Shown: positions 15,935 through 25,673 of the stretch, piece by piece
Numbering within the stretch: the first letter of the stretch is position 1
Layout of the letters: each line of letters starts with the position of its first letter
NCBI RefSeq assembly: GCF_004216905.1
Contig: NZ_SGXJ01000001.1
Location: 2,232,001 to 2,296,000, forward strand
From: Kribbella sp. VKM Ac-2569
GTDB lineage: Bacteria; Actinomycetota; Actinomycetes; Propionibacteriales; Kribbellaceae
DNA length: 64,000 bases
Direction: 5' to 3'
Notes under the pieces: model-generated
Told to the model about the DNA's origin: nothing
Databases searched by the model: none
Seen by the model: only the letters and a program-made list of their open reading frames with translations
Translations under genes and position numbers: made by a program

Positions 15935-17197
15935 ATGAGGCGTCGGAGTGTGGGGCTGCTGATGGCGGCTGCGCTGGTCGTACCAACGACTGCCGCCGTA
16001 CCTGCCGAAGCGCAGGGCAGCACCAAGCGAGTGGTGGGGTACTACACCAACTGGAGTGGGTACGGCCGGAACTTTCTGGTCAGCGATCTGGTGAAGAACG
16101 GGTCCGCGGCCCGGCTGACCCAGATCAACTACGCGTTCGGATTCGTCGACGCCCAGGGGAACTGCCTCAGCAGCGACCCGTGGGCCGACTACCAGCGACC
16201 GTTCACCGCCGAGCAGAGCGTCAACGGCACGGCCGACGAGCCCGGACAGGTGCTCAACGGCAATCTCAATCAGCTCAAGCAACTGAAGCAGAAGTACCCG
16301 GGGCTGCGGATCAGCATCTCGCTCGGCGGCTGGACAGGCTCGGCGCACTTCTCCGACGCGGCGCTCACGCCGGCCTCACGGGCCGCGCACGTGAAGTCGT
16401 GCCTGGACCTGTGGCTGAAGGGCAACCTGCCGGGCCTTCCCGCCGGCGCCGCGAAGGGAATCTTCACCGGCGTCGACCTGGACTGGGAATGGCCTGCCAG
16501 CGAAGGCAATCCGGGCAACGTGATCCGGCCGGAGGACAAGCAGAACTTCACCGCGCTGGTGCACGAGTACCGCAAGCAACTCGACCGGTTGCCGGGCAGG
16601 CACGACCTGACTGCGTTCCTGCCTGCGAACCCGGCGATGATCGACCGCGGCTTCGAGGTCCGGCAACTGTTCAAGGACCTGACGTTCGGCACGACGCAGG
16701 GGTACGACTACCACGGTCCGTGGGAGACGCTCACCAACCAGCAGTCCGCGATCGACGGACCCGCGGGCGATCCGACGACACCGGAGTTCAGCTCACAGGT
16801 GACGATCGACGCCTACCTGGCTCGTGGCGCACCGCGGAGCAAGCTGGTGATGGGTGTGCCGTTCTACTCGCACGGCTGGACCGGCGTGACCGATGTGAAC
16901 CACGGCCTCTTCCAGCCGTCGACCGGTCCCGCGCCGTCGACCTTCGACGCCGGCACCGAGGACTACCGCTACCTGAAGGCCCAGTTGGCGAACTACACCG
17001 TCTATCGCGACAACAGCGCCGGTTTCGCGTGGCTGTTCGACGGTACGACGTTCTGGACCTGGGACGACCCGGTCGAGATGAAACGCAAAGCGCAGTACAT
17101 CTCGCACCGCGATCTGGGCGGCGCGATGATCTGGTCGCTCGACGGTGACACCGGAAATGGGGAGCTGATTTCGGCCCTGCACCGTAATCTTCGGTGA
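15935..17197 (+). CDS. Secreted GH18 family chitinase
   Basis: A 420-residue exported glycoside hydrolase. The signal peptide (about 1-27) is followed by a GH18 TIM barrel: RVVGYYTNWSGYG, ISISLGGWTGSAHF and FTGVDLDWEWP with catalytic Glu185. The first Asp of the DxxDxDxE motif is Thr178 here; Asp181, Asp183 and Glu185 remain. TQGYDYHGPWE and the final AMIWSLDGDTGNGEL strand with its tryptophan are typical of bacterial chitinases. No carbohydrate-binding module is attached. ATG 15935 follows GGGGGTG. The stop is directly followed by the kinase gene with no gap. Confidence 0.92.
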   Translation: MRRRSVGLLMAAALVVPTTAAVPAEAQGSTKRVVGYYTNWSGYGRNFLVSDLVKNGSAARLTQINYAFGFVDAQGNCLSSDPWADYQRPFTAEQSVNGTADEPGQVLNGNLNQLKQLKQKYPGLRISISLGGWTGSAHFSDAALTPASRAAHVKSCLDLWLKGNLPGLPAGAAKGIFTGVDLDWEWPASEGNPGNVIRPEDKQNFTALVHEYRKQLDRLPGRHDLTAFLPANPAMIDRGFEVRQLFKDLTFGTTQGYDYHGPWETLTNQQSAIDGPAGDPTTPEFSSQVTIDAYLARGAPRSKLVMGVPFYSHGWTGVTDVNHGLFQPSTGPAPSTFDAGTEDYRYLKAQLANYTVYRDNSAGFAWLFDGTTFWTWDDPVEMKRKAQYISHRDLGGAMIWSLDGDTGNGELISALHRNLR

Positions 17198-17839
17198 GTG
17201 GATCTGAATCTTCTCCAGGATCGGTTCGGCGCTGACGGCGCCGAACCGATCTCGGTCGGCTGCTCCGACGCGACCGTGGTCCGGCTCGACCGCGGCGCGG
17301 AACGTCTGTACTACAAGGCTGGTCCAGGGGTCGGCGTCGAAGCCGAGCGGCTGGCGTGGCTCTCCGGCACCGGTTTCCCTTGCCCGCGCATCGTTGACCA
17401 GGGCAACAACTGGCTGCTGACCACGGAGCTGTCCGGCCGCGACGCGTCCCAACCGTGGCCGGCCCGCGACCGTCCCGCCGTACTCGCGGCGATAGCGTCA
17501 GGTCTGCGGGCACTCGACGAGCTCGCGGACTGCCCGTTCGCCTCGCCGTTCCCGGGTGCCGGGACCGCCGTGACCCACGGGGACTACGCGGCCCCGAACG
17601 TCTTCATCGACCCGACGACACTGCGCTTCACCGGCGTCCTGGATCTCAGCCGACTCGGCGCCGGCGACCGGTACGTCGATCTCTCGTTGATGTTCAAGAG
17701 CCTGCGCGGCACCCTCAACCCGCAGTACGGCGGACTGCTCGCGGCGCGACGCTTCGTCGAGCTGTACGGCGGGGATCCGGACGACCCGCGCATCGAGCAC
17801 TACATCACGCTCGACGACACCGGCGACTACTTACCCTGA
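17198..17839 (+). CDS. APH(3')-like aminoglycoside phosphotransferase
   Basis: A 213-residue kinase-fold protein. The N-lobe has SVGCSDATVVRL, very like GCSDAAVFRL of APH(3') enzymes. The catalytic loop is THGDYAAPNVFID (His127, Asp129, Asn134), followed by the metal aspartate in GVLDLSRLGAGDRYVDL, again the APH(3') pattern. It is shorter than the ~264-residue clinical enzymes, mainly in the N-lobe and linker, but both ends align. It would phosphorylate an aminoglycoside or another sugar hydroxyl with ATP; resistance is not proven. GTG 17198 immediately follows the chitinase TGA, so translation is probably coupled. Its end overlaps the convergent regulator by 13 bases. Confidence 0.82.
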   Translation: MDLNLLQDRFGADGAEPISVGCSDATVVRLDRGAERLYYKAGPGVGVEAERLAWLSGTGFPCPRIVDQGNNWLLTTELSGRDASQPWPARDRPAVLAAIASGLRALDELADCPFASPFPGAGTAVTHGDYAAPNVFIDPTTLRFTGVLDLSRLGAGDRYVDLSLMFKSLRGTLNPQYGGLLAARRFVELYGGDPDDPRIEHYITLDDTGDYLP

Positions 17840-18747
17840 TACGCGCGACGGTAGGCGCTCGGGGTGGTGTGGAGTGCGGTGCGGAATCTTCTGCGCAGAT
17901 TCGTCGCGGACGAGAGGCCGACCCGGGTGGCGATCGCGTCCACGGAAAGTTCCGTTTCCTCCAGCAGAACACGTGTTCTGGCGATCCGCTGGGCCAGCAA
18001 CCACTGCCCCGGAGCCACGCCGAGCTGCTGCTCGAAGCGCCGGGCCAGCGTCCGCGGCGACACGTTCACCCGCTGAGCGAGGTCGTCGACCGTGATCGGC
18101 TTGTTCAGGCGCTCAACAGCCCAGTCCAGCAAGCCTCCCAGCGACTCTTTTGGCACCGGCTCCGTCGAGCGGTACTGCGCCTGACCACCTTCGCGGTGCG
18201 GCGGCATCACCATCCGCCCGGCAACCCATGCGGCGTACGACGCCCCGTGATCGCGGCGCACCAGGTGCAGACACAGATCGATCCCGGTTCCGGACCCGCC
18301 ACTCGTCGCCACATCCCCGTGGTCGACGTACAGCACGTCCGGATCCACCTGTACCGCGGGGAATCGGCGCTGCAGTTCGTCGGCGTACCGCCAATGCGTC
18401 GCGACCCGGCGCCCGTCGAGCAGCCCGGTCGCGGCGAGCAGGTACGCACCCGAGCAGATGCTGACGAGCCGCGCGCCGCGTCGATGGGCTCGCGTGAGCG
18501 CACGGAGGACCGCGGGCGTCGGCTCGCGGTTGATCGGCAGCCACCCCGGTACGACGATCGTGTCGGCGCGGTCGAGCGCGCGCAGACCGGACCTGACCAC
18601 CATGTCGAAACCCTCGGTAGTACTGAGGTTTCCGGGTTGCTCGGTGCAGACGCTGAAGCAGTACGGCGGATCGCGGAAGACCGCCGCCGCACACCCGAGC
18701 TCGAAGCTCGCCTGCGGCGCGGTCACCAGTGCGACGACGCGATGCAT
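17827..18747 (-). CDS. GlxA-family transcriptional regulator (DJ-1/PfpI plus AraC), copy 2
   Basis: A 306-residue regulator with the same architecture as the copy at 5867. The sensor domain starts MHRVVALVTAPQASFELGC and has the elbow SICSGAYLLAATG with its cysteine. The C-terminal AraC region has VNVSPRTLARRFEQQLG and AIATRVGLSSATNLRRRFR. Most of the frame open upstream of ATG 18747 is not conserved sequence. It is divergent from a small cupin gene and the 72-base gap carries a CCTGATCAGG palindrome, so control of that cupin is likely. Ligand unknown. Confidence 0.9.
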   Translation of the reverse strand: MHRVVALVTAPQASFELGCAAAVFRDPPYCFSVCTEQPGNLSTTEGFDMVVRSGLRALDRADTIVVPGWLPINREPTPAVLRALTRAHRRGARLVSICSGAYLLAATGLLDGRRVATHWRYADELQRRFPAVQVDPDVLYVDHGDVATSGGSGTGIDLCLHLVRRDHGASYAAWVAGRMVMPPHREGGQAQYRSTEPVPKESLGGLLDWAVERLNKPITVDDLAQRVNVSPRTLARRFEQQLGVAPGQWLLAQRIARTRVLLEETELSVDAIATRVGLSSATNLRRRFRTALHTTPSAYRRAYQGK

Positions 18748-18759
18748 GGCAGAAAAGTA

Positions 18760-18769
18760 CCTGATCAGG
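18760..18769. promoter_or_regulatory. Palindrome in the GlxA/cupin divergent promoter region
   Basis: CCTGATCAGG (18760-18769) is a perfect 10-bp palindrome followed by a further CCTGA half-site at 18775. It is a candidate operator for the adjacent AraC-type protein. Confidence 0.35.
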
Positions 18770-18819
18770 ACTTTCCTGACACTTGGGGCGGGCAGGTGGG
18801 CCGCGTGAGGATTGGACAC

Positions 18820-19131
18820 ATGGAGAACTACGAGTGGGCGTCGGTCGACGACGCACCGGTCCGCGAACTGTTTCCAGGCATCAGATTGCGGCCCCTGTGG
18901 TCCGGGGCGGTCGCCAAGGCGTTCGTGCTGCAGATGGATCCGGGATCGAGCTGGAAAGGCATCGACGTCCACGATCCAGGGCCGGAGGAGGTGTTCGTCG
19001 TGGACGGTGTGTTCAACGACGGCGACCGCGACTACCCGGCCGGATCGTTCATCCACGCCCCGGCCGGGTCGTCCCACGTTCCACAGTCCACGCAGGGCTG
19101 CACGCTGTTCCTGTTCTACCCCGAGGGGTGA
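18820..19131 (+). CDS. Cupin domain protein (ChrR-like)
   Basis: A 103-residue single-domain cupin. The barrel strands are clear: SGAVAKAFVLQMDPGSSW, DPGPEEVFVVDGVFNDGD, YPAGSFIHAPAGSSHVPQS and GCTLFLFYPEG. The metal-site pattern HDPGPEEV plus the later HVP resembles anti-ECFsigma ChrR-type cupins and small acetylacetone-cleaving-like proteins. TGAGGA lies 8 bases before ATG 18820; GTG 18805 is an alternative. It is divergent from a GlxA regulator. It is immediately followed by the stop of the convergent propeller gene. Substrate unknown. Confidence 0.83.
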   Translation: MENYEWASVDDAPVRELFPGIRLRPLWSGAVAKAFVLQMDPGSSWKGIDVHDPGPEEVFVVDGVFNDGDRDYPAGSFIHAPAGSSHVPQSTQGCTLFLFYPEG

Positions 19132-20073
19132 TCAGGGTTTGTCGAGCTGGACCACGTCGAAGTCGGTGCCTGGCGGCGCGCCGGGTCCGAGCGGCGGCGG
19201 GAAGCCCAGGTCGAAGCGGGCGTTGACCAGTGCGAGCCGATGGCCGTCCTCGCCGACGGCCGTCGGCACCCGGAACAGGGCATTGGTGATCCTGGCCTCG
19301 ATGCGACCCTGGCTCAGATCTGGGCTGAGCTCGATCTTGACCAGTTGATTGGCGAAGTTCTCGACCACCCAGAGCGTCCTGCCGTCCAGGAGGATGCCGT
19401 CCACCGTACCTGGCGTGAGTGCGCCGCCGGTCAGCGTGAGCTCGCGGCTGGAGCCGGTGCCCGGGTCGACCAGGTACAAGGCCGCACGCGACGAGTGCCC
19501 GATGATCAGCACGTGCCCGTCGCTGGGCGCCGCGATGCCGTTCAGGTTCGGGAAGTCGCCGATCGCGGCCGCCGGTCCGCTCAGCGGGATGGTCACCGGG
19601 CTGCCGATACGCTCGCCCGGCCCGATCGGCACCTTGTAGATCACCGGGCGGAAGGAGTCGGTGAAGTACGCGGCATCGTTGGTGACCACGACGTCGTTGA
19701 TCAGCGTGCCTTCACCGGTGCTGAGCACGAGGTTCGCCAGCGTGGAACCGTCGCGGGTGCTGTAGACGAACGCATGACCGTCGAAGCCGCCGGCGACCCA
19801 GAGCCGGTGCGCGGATCGCTCGACCTTCATGCCCGCGGCCGAGCGACCCGGCGGCGCGTCGACGAAGACGTCCCCGGCCCCGGTGCGTAGGTCTCCTCGA
19901 TAGATGTCACCCGTGGTGAGCGAGCCGACGTAGAACGTGTGCTCCGGGCCGGTGGCGATTCCCTCCGGCTGGAAGTCGTCGGGCAAGGCAATCGATGCTG
20001 GGAACGGTGCGGCCGCGGCGACCGTCAGTGCCACCGCGGACACGATCAGCGCAAGTTTCCGGATGTATGACAT
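19132..20073 (-). CDS. Secreted SMP-30/gluconolactonase-like beta-propeller protein
   Basis: A 313-residue protein with a signal peptide (about 1-28) and a six-bladed propeller of the SMP-30/LRE type: FQPEGIATGPEHTFYVGSL, GTLINDVVVTNDAAYFTDS, FPNLNGIAAPSDGHVLIIGH and LTPGTVDGILLDGRTLWVVEN. The ND and NG motifs match lactonase calcium-site positions, but enzymatic activity is uncertain for secreted members. The ribosome binding site lies inside one arm of a 12-bp hairpin right before ATG 20073, which suggests control of translation. It follows the pirin gene on the same strand with a 63-base gap. Confidence 0.85.
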   Translation of the reverse strand: MSYIRKLALIVSAVALTVAAAAPFPASIALPDDFQPEGIATGPEHTFYVGSLTTGDIYRGDLRTGAGDVFVDAPPGRSAAGMKVERSAHRLWVAGGFDGHAFVYSTRDGSTLANLVLSTGEGTLINDVVVTNDAAYFTDSFRPVIYKVPIGPGERIGSPVTIPLSGPAAAIGDFPNLNGIAAPSDGHVLIIGHSSRAALYLVDPGTGSSRELTLTGGALTPGTVDGILLDGRTLWVVENFANQLVKIELSPDLSQGRIEARITNALFRVPTAVGEDGHRLALVNARFDLGFPPPLGPGAPPGTDFDVVQLDKP

Positions 20074-20079
20074 GGTGCC

Positions 20080-20122
20080 CCCTGAATCCCCTTGTTTTGA
20101 AGGTAGATCCGGGGATTCAGGG
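20080..20122 (-). promoter_or_regulatory. Hairpin burying the ribosome binding site of the propeller gene
   Basis: CCCTGAATCCCC (20080-20091, plus-strand view) and GGGGATTCAGGG (20111-20122) form a perfect 12-bp stem with a 19-base loop. In the minus-strand transcript the second arm carries the CAGGGGG ribosome binding site, 6-7 bases before the start codon. It could end pirin transcription, or act as a translational switch or processing site. Confidence 0.65.
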
Positions 20123-20136
20123 TGTCCAGGGCAAGC

Positions 20137-21117
20137 TTATTCAGTACTGCGGAGTTCCGTCGGGGCGCCGTGGACCGCGGGGATGCTGCCGAGCTTGCCG
20201 GCCTGGAAGTCCTCGAAGGCCTGGATGACCTCGGCGCGGGTGTTCATCACGAACGGTCCGGCCATCGCAACCGGTTCACGGATCGGGCGGCCGCCGATCA
20301 CGAGTACGTCGAGGTTCGGCTCAGCCTGCGGCTGCGTCGTACTCGCCGCCGTACGGATCGTGTCGCCAGGACCGAAGACGGCCAACTGACCCTTGCGGAT
20401 CGGGCGCCGCTCGGAGCCGACGGTGCCCTGACCGGCCAGCACGTAGACGAGGGCGTTGTACTCCGGCTGCCACGGGAGCACCATTTCCGCGCCGGGGCTG
20501 ACTGTCGCGTGGACCAGCGTGATCGGAGTGTGCGTCGAACCAGGCCCGTTGTGACCGTCGACCGAGCCGGCGATCACGCGGATCAGCGATCCGCCGTCCT
20601 GCGTGGAGAGCAGCGCGGAGTCGCCGCCGCGGATGTCCTGATAGCGCGGCGGGGCCCACTTGAGCGCCTTCGGCAGGTTCACCCAGAGCTGGATGCCGTG
20701 GAACAGGCCGCCACTCGTCACCAGGTGCTCCGGCGGGGTCTCGATGTGCAGCAGACCGCTGCCGGCGGTCATCCACTGGGTGTCGCCGTTGGAGATCACG
20801 CCGCCACCACCGTTGGAGTCCTGGTGCTCCATGATCCCGTCGAGCATGTACGTGACGGTCTCGAAGCCGCGGTGCGGGTGCCACGGCGTGCCCTTCGGCT
20901 CGCCCGGCGCGTACTCGACCTCGCCCATCTGGTCCATGTGGATGAACGGGTCCAGGTCGCGGAGATCGACGCCCGCGAAGGCCCGCCGTACCGGGAAGCC
21001 CTCGCCCTCGTACCCGCTCGGCGCGGACGTCACCGACTTCACCGAACGCTCGTTCACCGGCTCCTGCGCGCTGACGCGGGGCAGAACGGTGATGTCACTG
21101 ACGGTCACGGCGGGCAT
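20137..21117 (-). CDS. Pirin family protein
   Basis: A 326-residue bicupin. The N-terminal cupin carries the pirin metal ligands: DPFIHMDQMG, TPWHPHRGFETVTYMLDG and MEHQDSNGG. GGVISNGDTQWMTAGSGLLHIE is the family signature. The C-terminal cupin has GAEMVLPWQPEYNALVYVLAG and the pirin_C end PFVMNTRAEVIQAFEDFQAGKLG. Bacterial pirins may act as quercetinases or as modulators of central metabolism. ATG 21117 begins the conserved protein. A TAGTT/AACTA dyad lies 20-40 bases upstream. Confidence 0.93.
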   Translation of the reverse strand: MPAVTVSDITVLPRVSAQEPVNERSVKSVTSAPSGYEGEGFPVRRAFAGVDLRDLDPFIHMDQMGEVEYAPGEPKGTPWHPHRGFETVTYMLDGIMEHQDSNGGGGVISNGDTQWMTAGSGLLHIETPPEHLVTSGGLFHGIQLWVNLPKALKWAPPRYQDIRGGDSALLSTQDGGSLIRVIAGSVDGHNGPGSTHTPITLVHATVSPGAEMVLPWQPEYNALVYVLAGQGTVGSERRPIRKGQLAVFGPGDTIRTAASTTQPQAEPNLDVLVIGGRPIREPVAMAGPFVMNTRAEVIQAFEDFQAGKLGSIPAVHGAPTELRSTE

Positions 21118-21136
21118 GATGTGCTCCTCGCTGATT

Positions 21137-21158
21137 GGTAGTTCAAGACTAAACTACC
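21137..21158. promoter_or_regulatory. Inverted repeat upstream of pirin gene
   Basis: GGTAGTT (21137-21143) and AACTACC (21152-21158) are perfect inverted 7-mers separated by 8 bases, in an AT-richer patch between divergent pirin and folD. The size and spacing suit a MarR-family dimer. No such regulator is adjacent. Confidence 0.5.
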
Positions 21159-21257
21159 TCCCGGAACCACGGCAAGAGCGCACGCATTCCCGGCTCAGCC
21201 GACGCCCAGGCGGTCCGGGTACGGGCCGGGGGTGGGCGCGTGGCAGACTCTGGGGTC

Positions 21258-22115
21258 GTGACGGCGCAGATTCTGGATGGCAAGGCGACGGCGGCGGCGA
21301 TCAAGGACGAGCTGAAGGTCCGGGTCGCGAAGCTCGCCGAGCAGGGCGTGGTGCCCGGACTCGGCACGATCCTGGTGGGTGACGACCCGGGCAGCCGGGC
21401 GTACGTGGCGGGTAAGCACCGCGACTGCGCGGCGGTCGGGATCTCCTCGATCCAGGTCGAACTGCCGGACACCGCGACCCAGGACGAGATCGCCGCGCAG
21501 GTGCAGGCGCTCAACGACAACCCGGAATGCACCGGCTTCATCGTCCAGCTCCCGCTCCCCAAGCACGTCGACACGAACACGATCCTCGGCCTGATCGACC
21601 CCGCCAAGGATGCCGACGGCCTGCACCCGGTCAGCCTCGGCAAGCTCGTCCTCGGCCAGGACGGCCCGCTGCCGTGCACCCCGAAGGGCTGCGTGGAGAT
21701 CCTCCGGCGGTACGACGTACCGATCGCCGGCGCGCACGTGGTCGTCGTCGGCCGCGGCGTGACCGCGGGACGGCCGATGGGGCTGCTGTTCACCCGGCGC
21801 AGCGAGAACGCGACCGTGACGCAGTGCCACACCGGCACGAAGGACCTCGCCGCCGTCGTACGTACCGGCGACATCGTGATCGCCGCCGCTGGTTCGGCCG
21901 GCCTGATCACCGCGGACATGGTGAAGCCCGGCGCCGTCCTTCTCGACGTCGGCACGAGCCGCAACGCCGAGGGCAAGATCGTCGGCGACATCGAGACCGC
22001 GGCCCGCGAGCAGGCCGCCTGGATCGCGCCGATGCCCGGCGGTATCGGCCCGATGACCCGCGCGATGCTCCTCACCAACGTGGTGGAAGCCGCCGAATCG
22101 AGCCTCCCCCAGTGA
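21258..22115 (+). CDS. folD: Bifunctional methylenetetrahydrofolate dehydrogenase/cyclohydrolase
   Basis: A 285-residue FolD that interconverts 5,10-methylene-THF, methenyl-THF and 10-formyl-THF, feeding purine synthesis. Signatures are [15 protein letters not shown] with the catalytic lysine, [25 protein letters not shown], the NADP loop [14 protein letters not shown] and the end motif [25 protein letters not shown] 21258 (starting [16 protein letters not shown]) matches the usual beginning; GTG 21240 would add six residues. DUF3017 follows on the same strand. Confidence 0.96.
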   Translation: MTAQILDGKATAAAIKDELKVRVAKLAEQGVVPGLGTILVGDDPGSRAYVAGKHRDCAAVGISSIQVELPDTATQDEIAAQVQALNDNPECTGFIVQLPLPKHVDTNTILGLIDPAKDADGLHPVSLGKLVLGQDGPLPCTPKGCVEILRRYDVPIAGAHVVVVGRGVTAGRPMGLLFTRRSENATVTQCHTGTKDLAAVVRTGDIVIAAAGSAGLITADMVKPGAVLLDVGTSRNAEGKIVGDIETAAREQAAWIAPMPGGIGPMTRAMLLTNVVEAAESSLPQ

Positions 22116-22155
22116 TCTCCGGCGGTACGGCGTACGCGGTCGAGCTGGGTGTGGC

Positions 22156-22431
22156 GTGCTGATGGCGGGTGAGGCCCAGCGCCGGAGCCAATGGCCCCTG
22201 GGGTTGACGCTCCTGGTCGCGCTCGCCGGCATGGTCGTGCTCTGGTTCTACAACTGGCGCAACGGCGTCTTCGTCTTCGCCGGCGCATTGTGCCTAGCCG
22301 GCCTCCTCCGAGCCACCCTCACCGACACAGCCGCCGGGCTCCTCCATGTCCGCAGCCGCATGTTCGACACCACCTTCCTCCTCCTCACAGCCGCCGCCAT
22401 CGCAGTACTCGCCATCATCGTCCCCAACTGA
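22156..22431 (+). CDS. DUF3017 family small membrane protein
   Basis: A 91-residue protein with three hydrophobic segments (PLGLTLLVALAGMVVLWF, GVFVFAGALCLAGLLRA and FDTTFLLLTAAAIAVLAIIV). It matches the actinobacterial DUF3017 family that habitually follows folD. GTG 22156 or ATG 22162 could be the start; neither has a strong ribosome binding site. Function is unknown. It is probably co-transcribed with folD (40-base gap). Confidence 0.85.
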   Translation: MLMAGEAQRRSQWPLGLTLLVALAGMVVLWFYNWRNGVFVFAGALCLAGLLRATLTDTAAGLLHVRSRMFDTTFLLLTAAAIAVLAIIVPN

Positions 22432-22456
22432 TCCCGCCGTCGCCCACCGCAACTCA

Positions 22457-22530
22457 TGGGTGGACGTCCGAGATGCTGGGTTTGCGTCCCGGATCCAGGA
22501 CGCAAACCCTGCATCTTGGACGCATACCCA
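22457..22530. repeat. 33-bp imperfect palindrome
   Basis: Arms 22457-22489 and 22498-22530 match at 28 of 33 positions, with an 8-base loop containing GGATCC. The innermost stem TTTGCGTCC/GGACGCAAA is perfect. It follows DUF3017 and precedes a broken acetyltransferase. It is the longest of the intergenic palindromes in the window and could serve as a terminator, but it has no T-run. Confidence 0.8.
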
Positions 22531-22572
22531 CCAACGCCGACCTGGGGTCTGTAATCATCGGGTGGATGGTGA

Positions 22573-22809
22573 GGATTCGTTCTGCTGTGCGCGCTGACGG
22601 GCGGAGCCATCGCCGGGTTCGTCGCCCTAACAGAACTAGCGGCCCAGTACGACGAAGCAATCCTCTGGACCCTGGCCAACTACCCCCAGGGCCAAACCTT
22701 CTACGCCAACACCGGCTGGGCCCAGGCACCCGAATCCCGCGACAACGGCCGCCAGCTCGCCTACCGCCGCAGCTTCAGATCGTCCACTTCCACGGCGCGT
22801 ACACGCTGA
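22573..22809 (+). pseudogene. GNAT acetyltransferase remnant
   Basis: This frame reads GGAIAGFVALTEL, then AAQYDEAILWTLANYPQGQ and TFYANTGWAQAPES, ending RQLAYRRSF before a short tail. That is the beta-4 strand and then the last third of a GNAT domain. The central acetyl-CoA-binding loop (R/Q-x-x-G-x-G/A) between them is missing, no normal start codon exists, and a stop lies just upstream at 22570. The final part overlaps the convergent lipoprotein gene. I read it as a deleted, non-functional gene. Confidence 0.6.
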
Positions 22810-23452
22810 CCTTCACGGCGTCGAGAAGGGGCGCGGTGTACTTGACCGAGCAACCCTTGGCGTACGCGTTCCGCGCGGCCAGAACCTTCGCACGGGTGAG
22901 GTTGACGCGCTTGACCTCGTACGCCGTAACCAGCTCCCGCTCGGGCCACGAGTCCTCGGTGTACGACCTCGCCATCCAGTCGTCGGACAGCGGATCCGCC
23001 GACGAACCGAGCGCCCGCCCGACCTCACTACCCGCGACCGGGCTGAGCTGGTCGCCACGCTTGTCCCCCGCCCAATGGCGTCCCGGCGGGTTGTAGTTCG
23101 TCAGCACGTCGTACTCGTACTGCCAGCTCCACTCCTCGTAGGCACACGCGAAGATCACCTGCGCATACCCGGCCCGCGGCGCCCGCAGCGCCACGTCCGG
23201 CGACTGCAGTCGCGTGACAGTGATCTTCTCGTACGCCGACTTCGGCAACTCCGGCCGCGACGGCAACCGCGTCGTCGGATACGGCACCGGTGTCGTCGCC
23301 CCCGGCGTCTCCACAACTCCTGGTCTCGGGCTCGACTCGATGGCACGCAGCCCCAACGACACGGACGGCGTACTCCCGCTCCGCGGCGCTACCTCGCTCC
23401 CGCAACCCCCGAGCACCAGAACCCCGACAACCAAAGCCCCCAGCTTCCGCAT
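22775..23452 (-). CDS. Lipoprotein of unknown function
   Basis: A 225-residue exported lipoprotein. The signal peptide ends in the lipobox LVLGGC with Cys17. A Thr/Pro-rich linker (about 20-68) precedes a domain of about 150 residues with a pair of cysteines (IFACAYEEWSW and KGCSVKY) and many aromatic residues. ATG 23452 gives the signal peptide. I do not recognise the family. It lies between the GNAT remnant and purH, and is not obviously part of either unit. Confidence 0.75.
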   Translation of the reverse strand: MRKLGALVVGVLVLGGCGSEVAPRSGSTPSVSLGLRAIESSPRPGVVETPGATTPVPYPTTRLPSRPELPKSAYEKITVTRLQSPDVALRAPRAGYAQVIFACAYEEWSWQYEYDVLTNYNPPGRHWAGDKRGDQLSPVAGSEVGRALGSSADPLSDDWMARSYTEDSWPERELVTAYEVKRVNLTRAKVLAARNAYAKGCSVKYTAPLLDAVKVSVYAPWKWTI

Positions 23453-23483
23453 GCGCCCAACCTAGTGGAAGCCGGGGCGGAGG

Positions 23484-25039
<1,556 letters not shown>

Positions 25040-25043
<4 letters not shown>

Positions 25044-25663
25044 TTCAGTCGAACCTTTCGTCCGGTGATGGTCCAGCCCTCCCGGACCAGGCGGCCGACC
25101 CACTCCACCAACTGGCGGCGTTCGACGTCCTTGATCCGTTCGGTCAGGGCTTCTTCGGTGTCGTCGTCCTCGACGGGTACGACGACCTGCGCGATGATCG
25201 GCCCGGTGTCGACGCCGCCGTCCACGAAGAACAGCGTCGCCCCGGCGACCTTCACGCCGTACTCCAGCGCGTCCCGGGGCCCGTGGATCCCGGGGAACGC
25301 CGGCAGCAGCGCGTTGTGGGTGTTGATGTAGCGGTCGCCGAAGGACTCCAGGAAGTCCTCGCCGACCAGCTTCAGGAAGCCCGCGGACACGACCAGGTCA
25401 GGCTTGTACTGCGTGACGGACGCAGTCAGCGCACGATCCCAGTCGGGGCGTGACGGGTACTCCTTCACCTTGTGCACGAAGGTCGGCACTCCGGCGGCCG
25501 CGGCCCGGTCCAGGCCGGCGATCCCGTCGCGGTCGGCGCCGACGGCCACCACCTGAGCGCCGTACGCCGGGTCGGCGCAGGCGTCCAGCAGGGCCTGCAG
25601 GTTCGACCCCGAGCCCGACACGAGCACGACGAGGCGCGCAGAACCCGGGTCAGAAGCAGTCAC
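25040..25663 (-). CDS. purN: Phosphoribosylglycinamide formyltransferase
   Basis: A 207-residue GART that transfers formyl from 10-formyl-THF to GAR in purine synthesis. Motifs are [17 protein letters not shown] for phosphate binding, [29 protein letters not shown] with catalytic Asn and His, and [19 protein letters not shown] with the catalytic Asp. GTG 25663 gives the normal N-terminus; the open frame upstream runs into the preceding gene. It sits 10 bases after the DUF6350 gene and overlaps purH by four bases. Confidence 0.96.
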
Positions 25664-25673
25664 GGCGGGAAGC

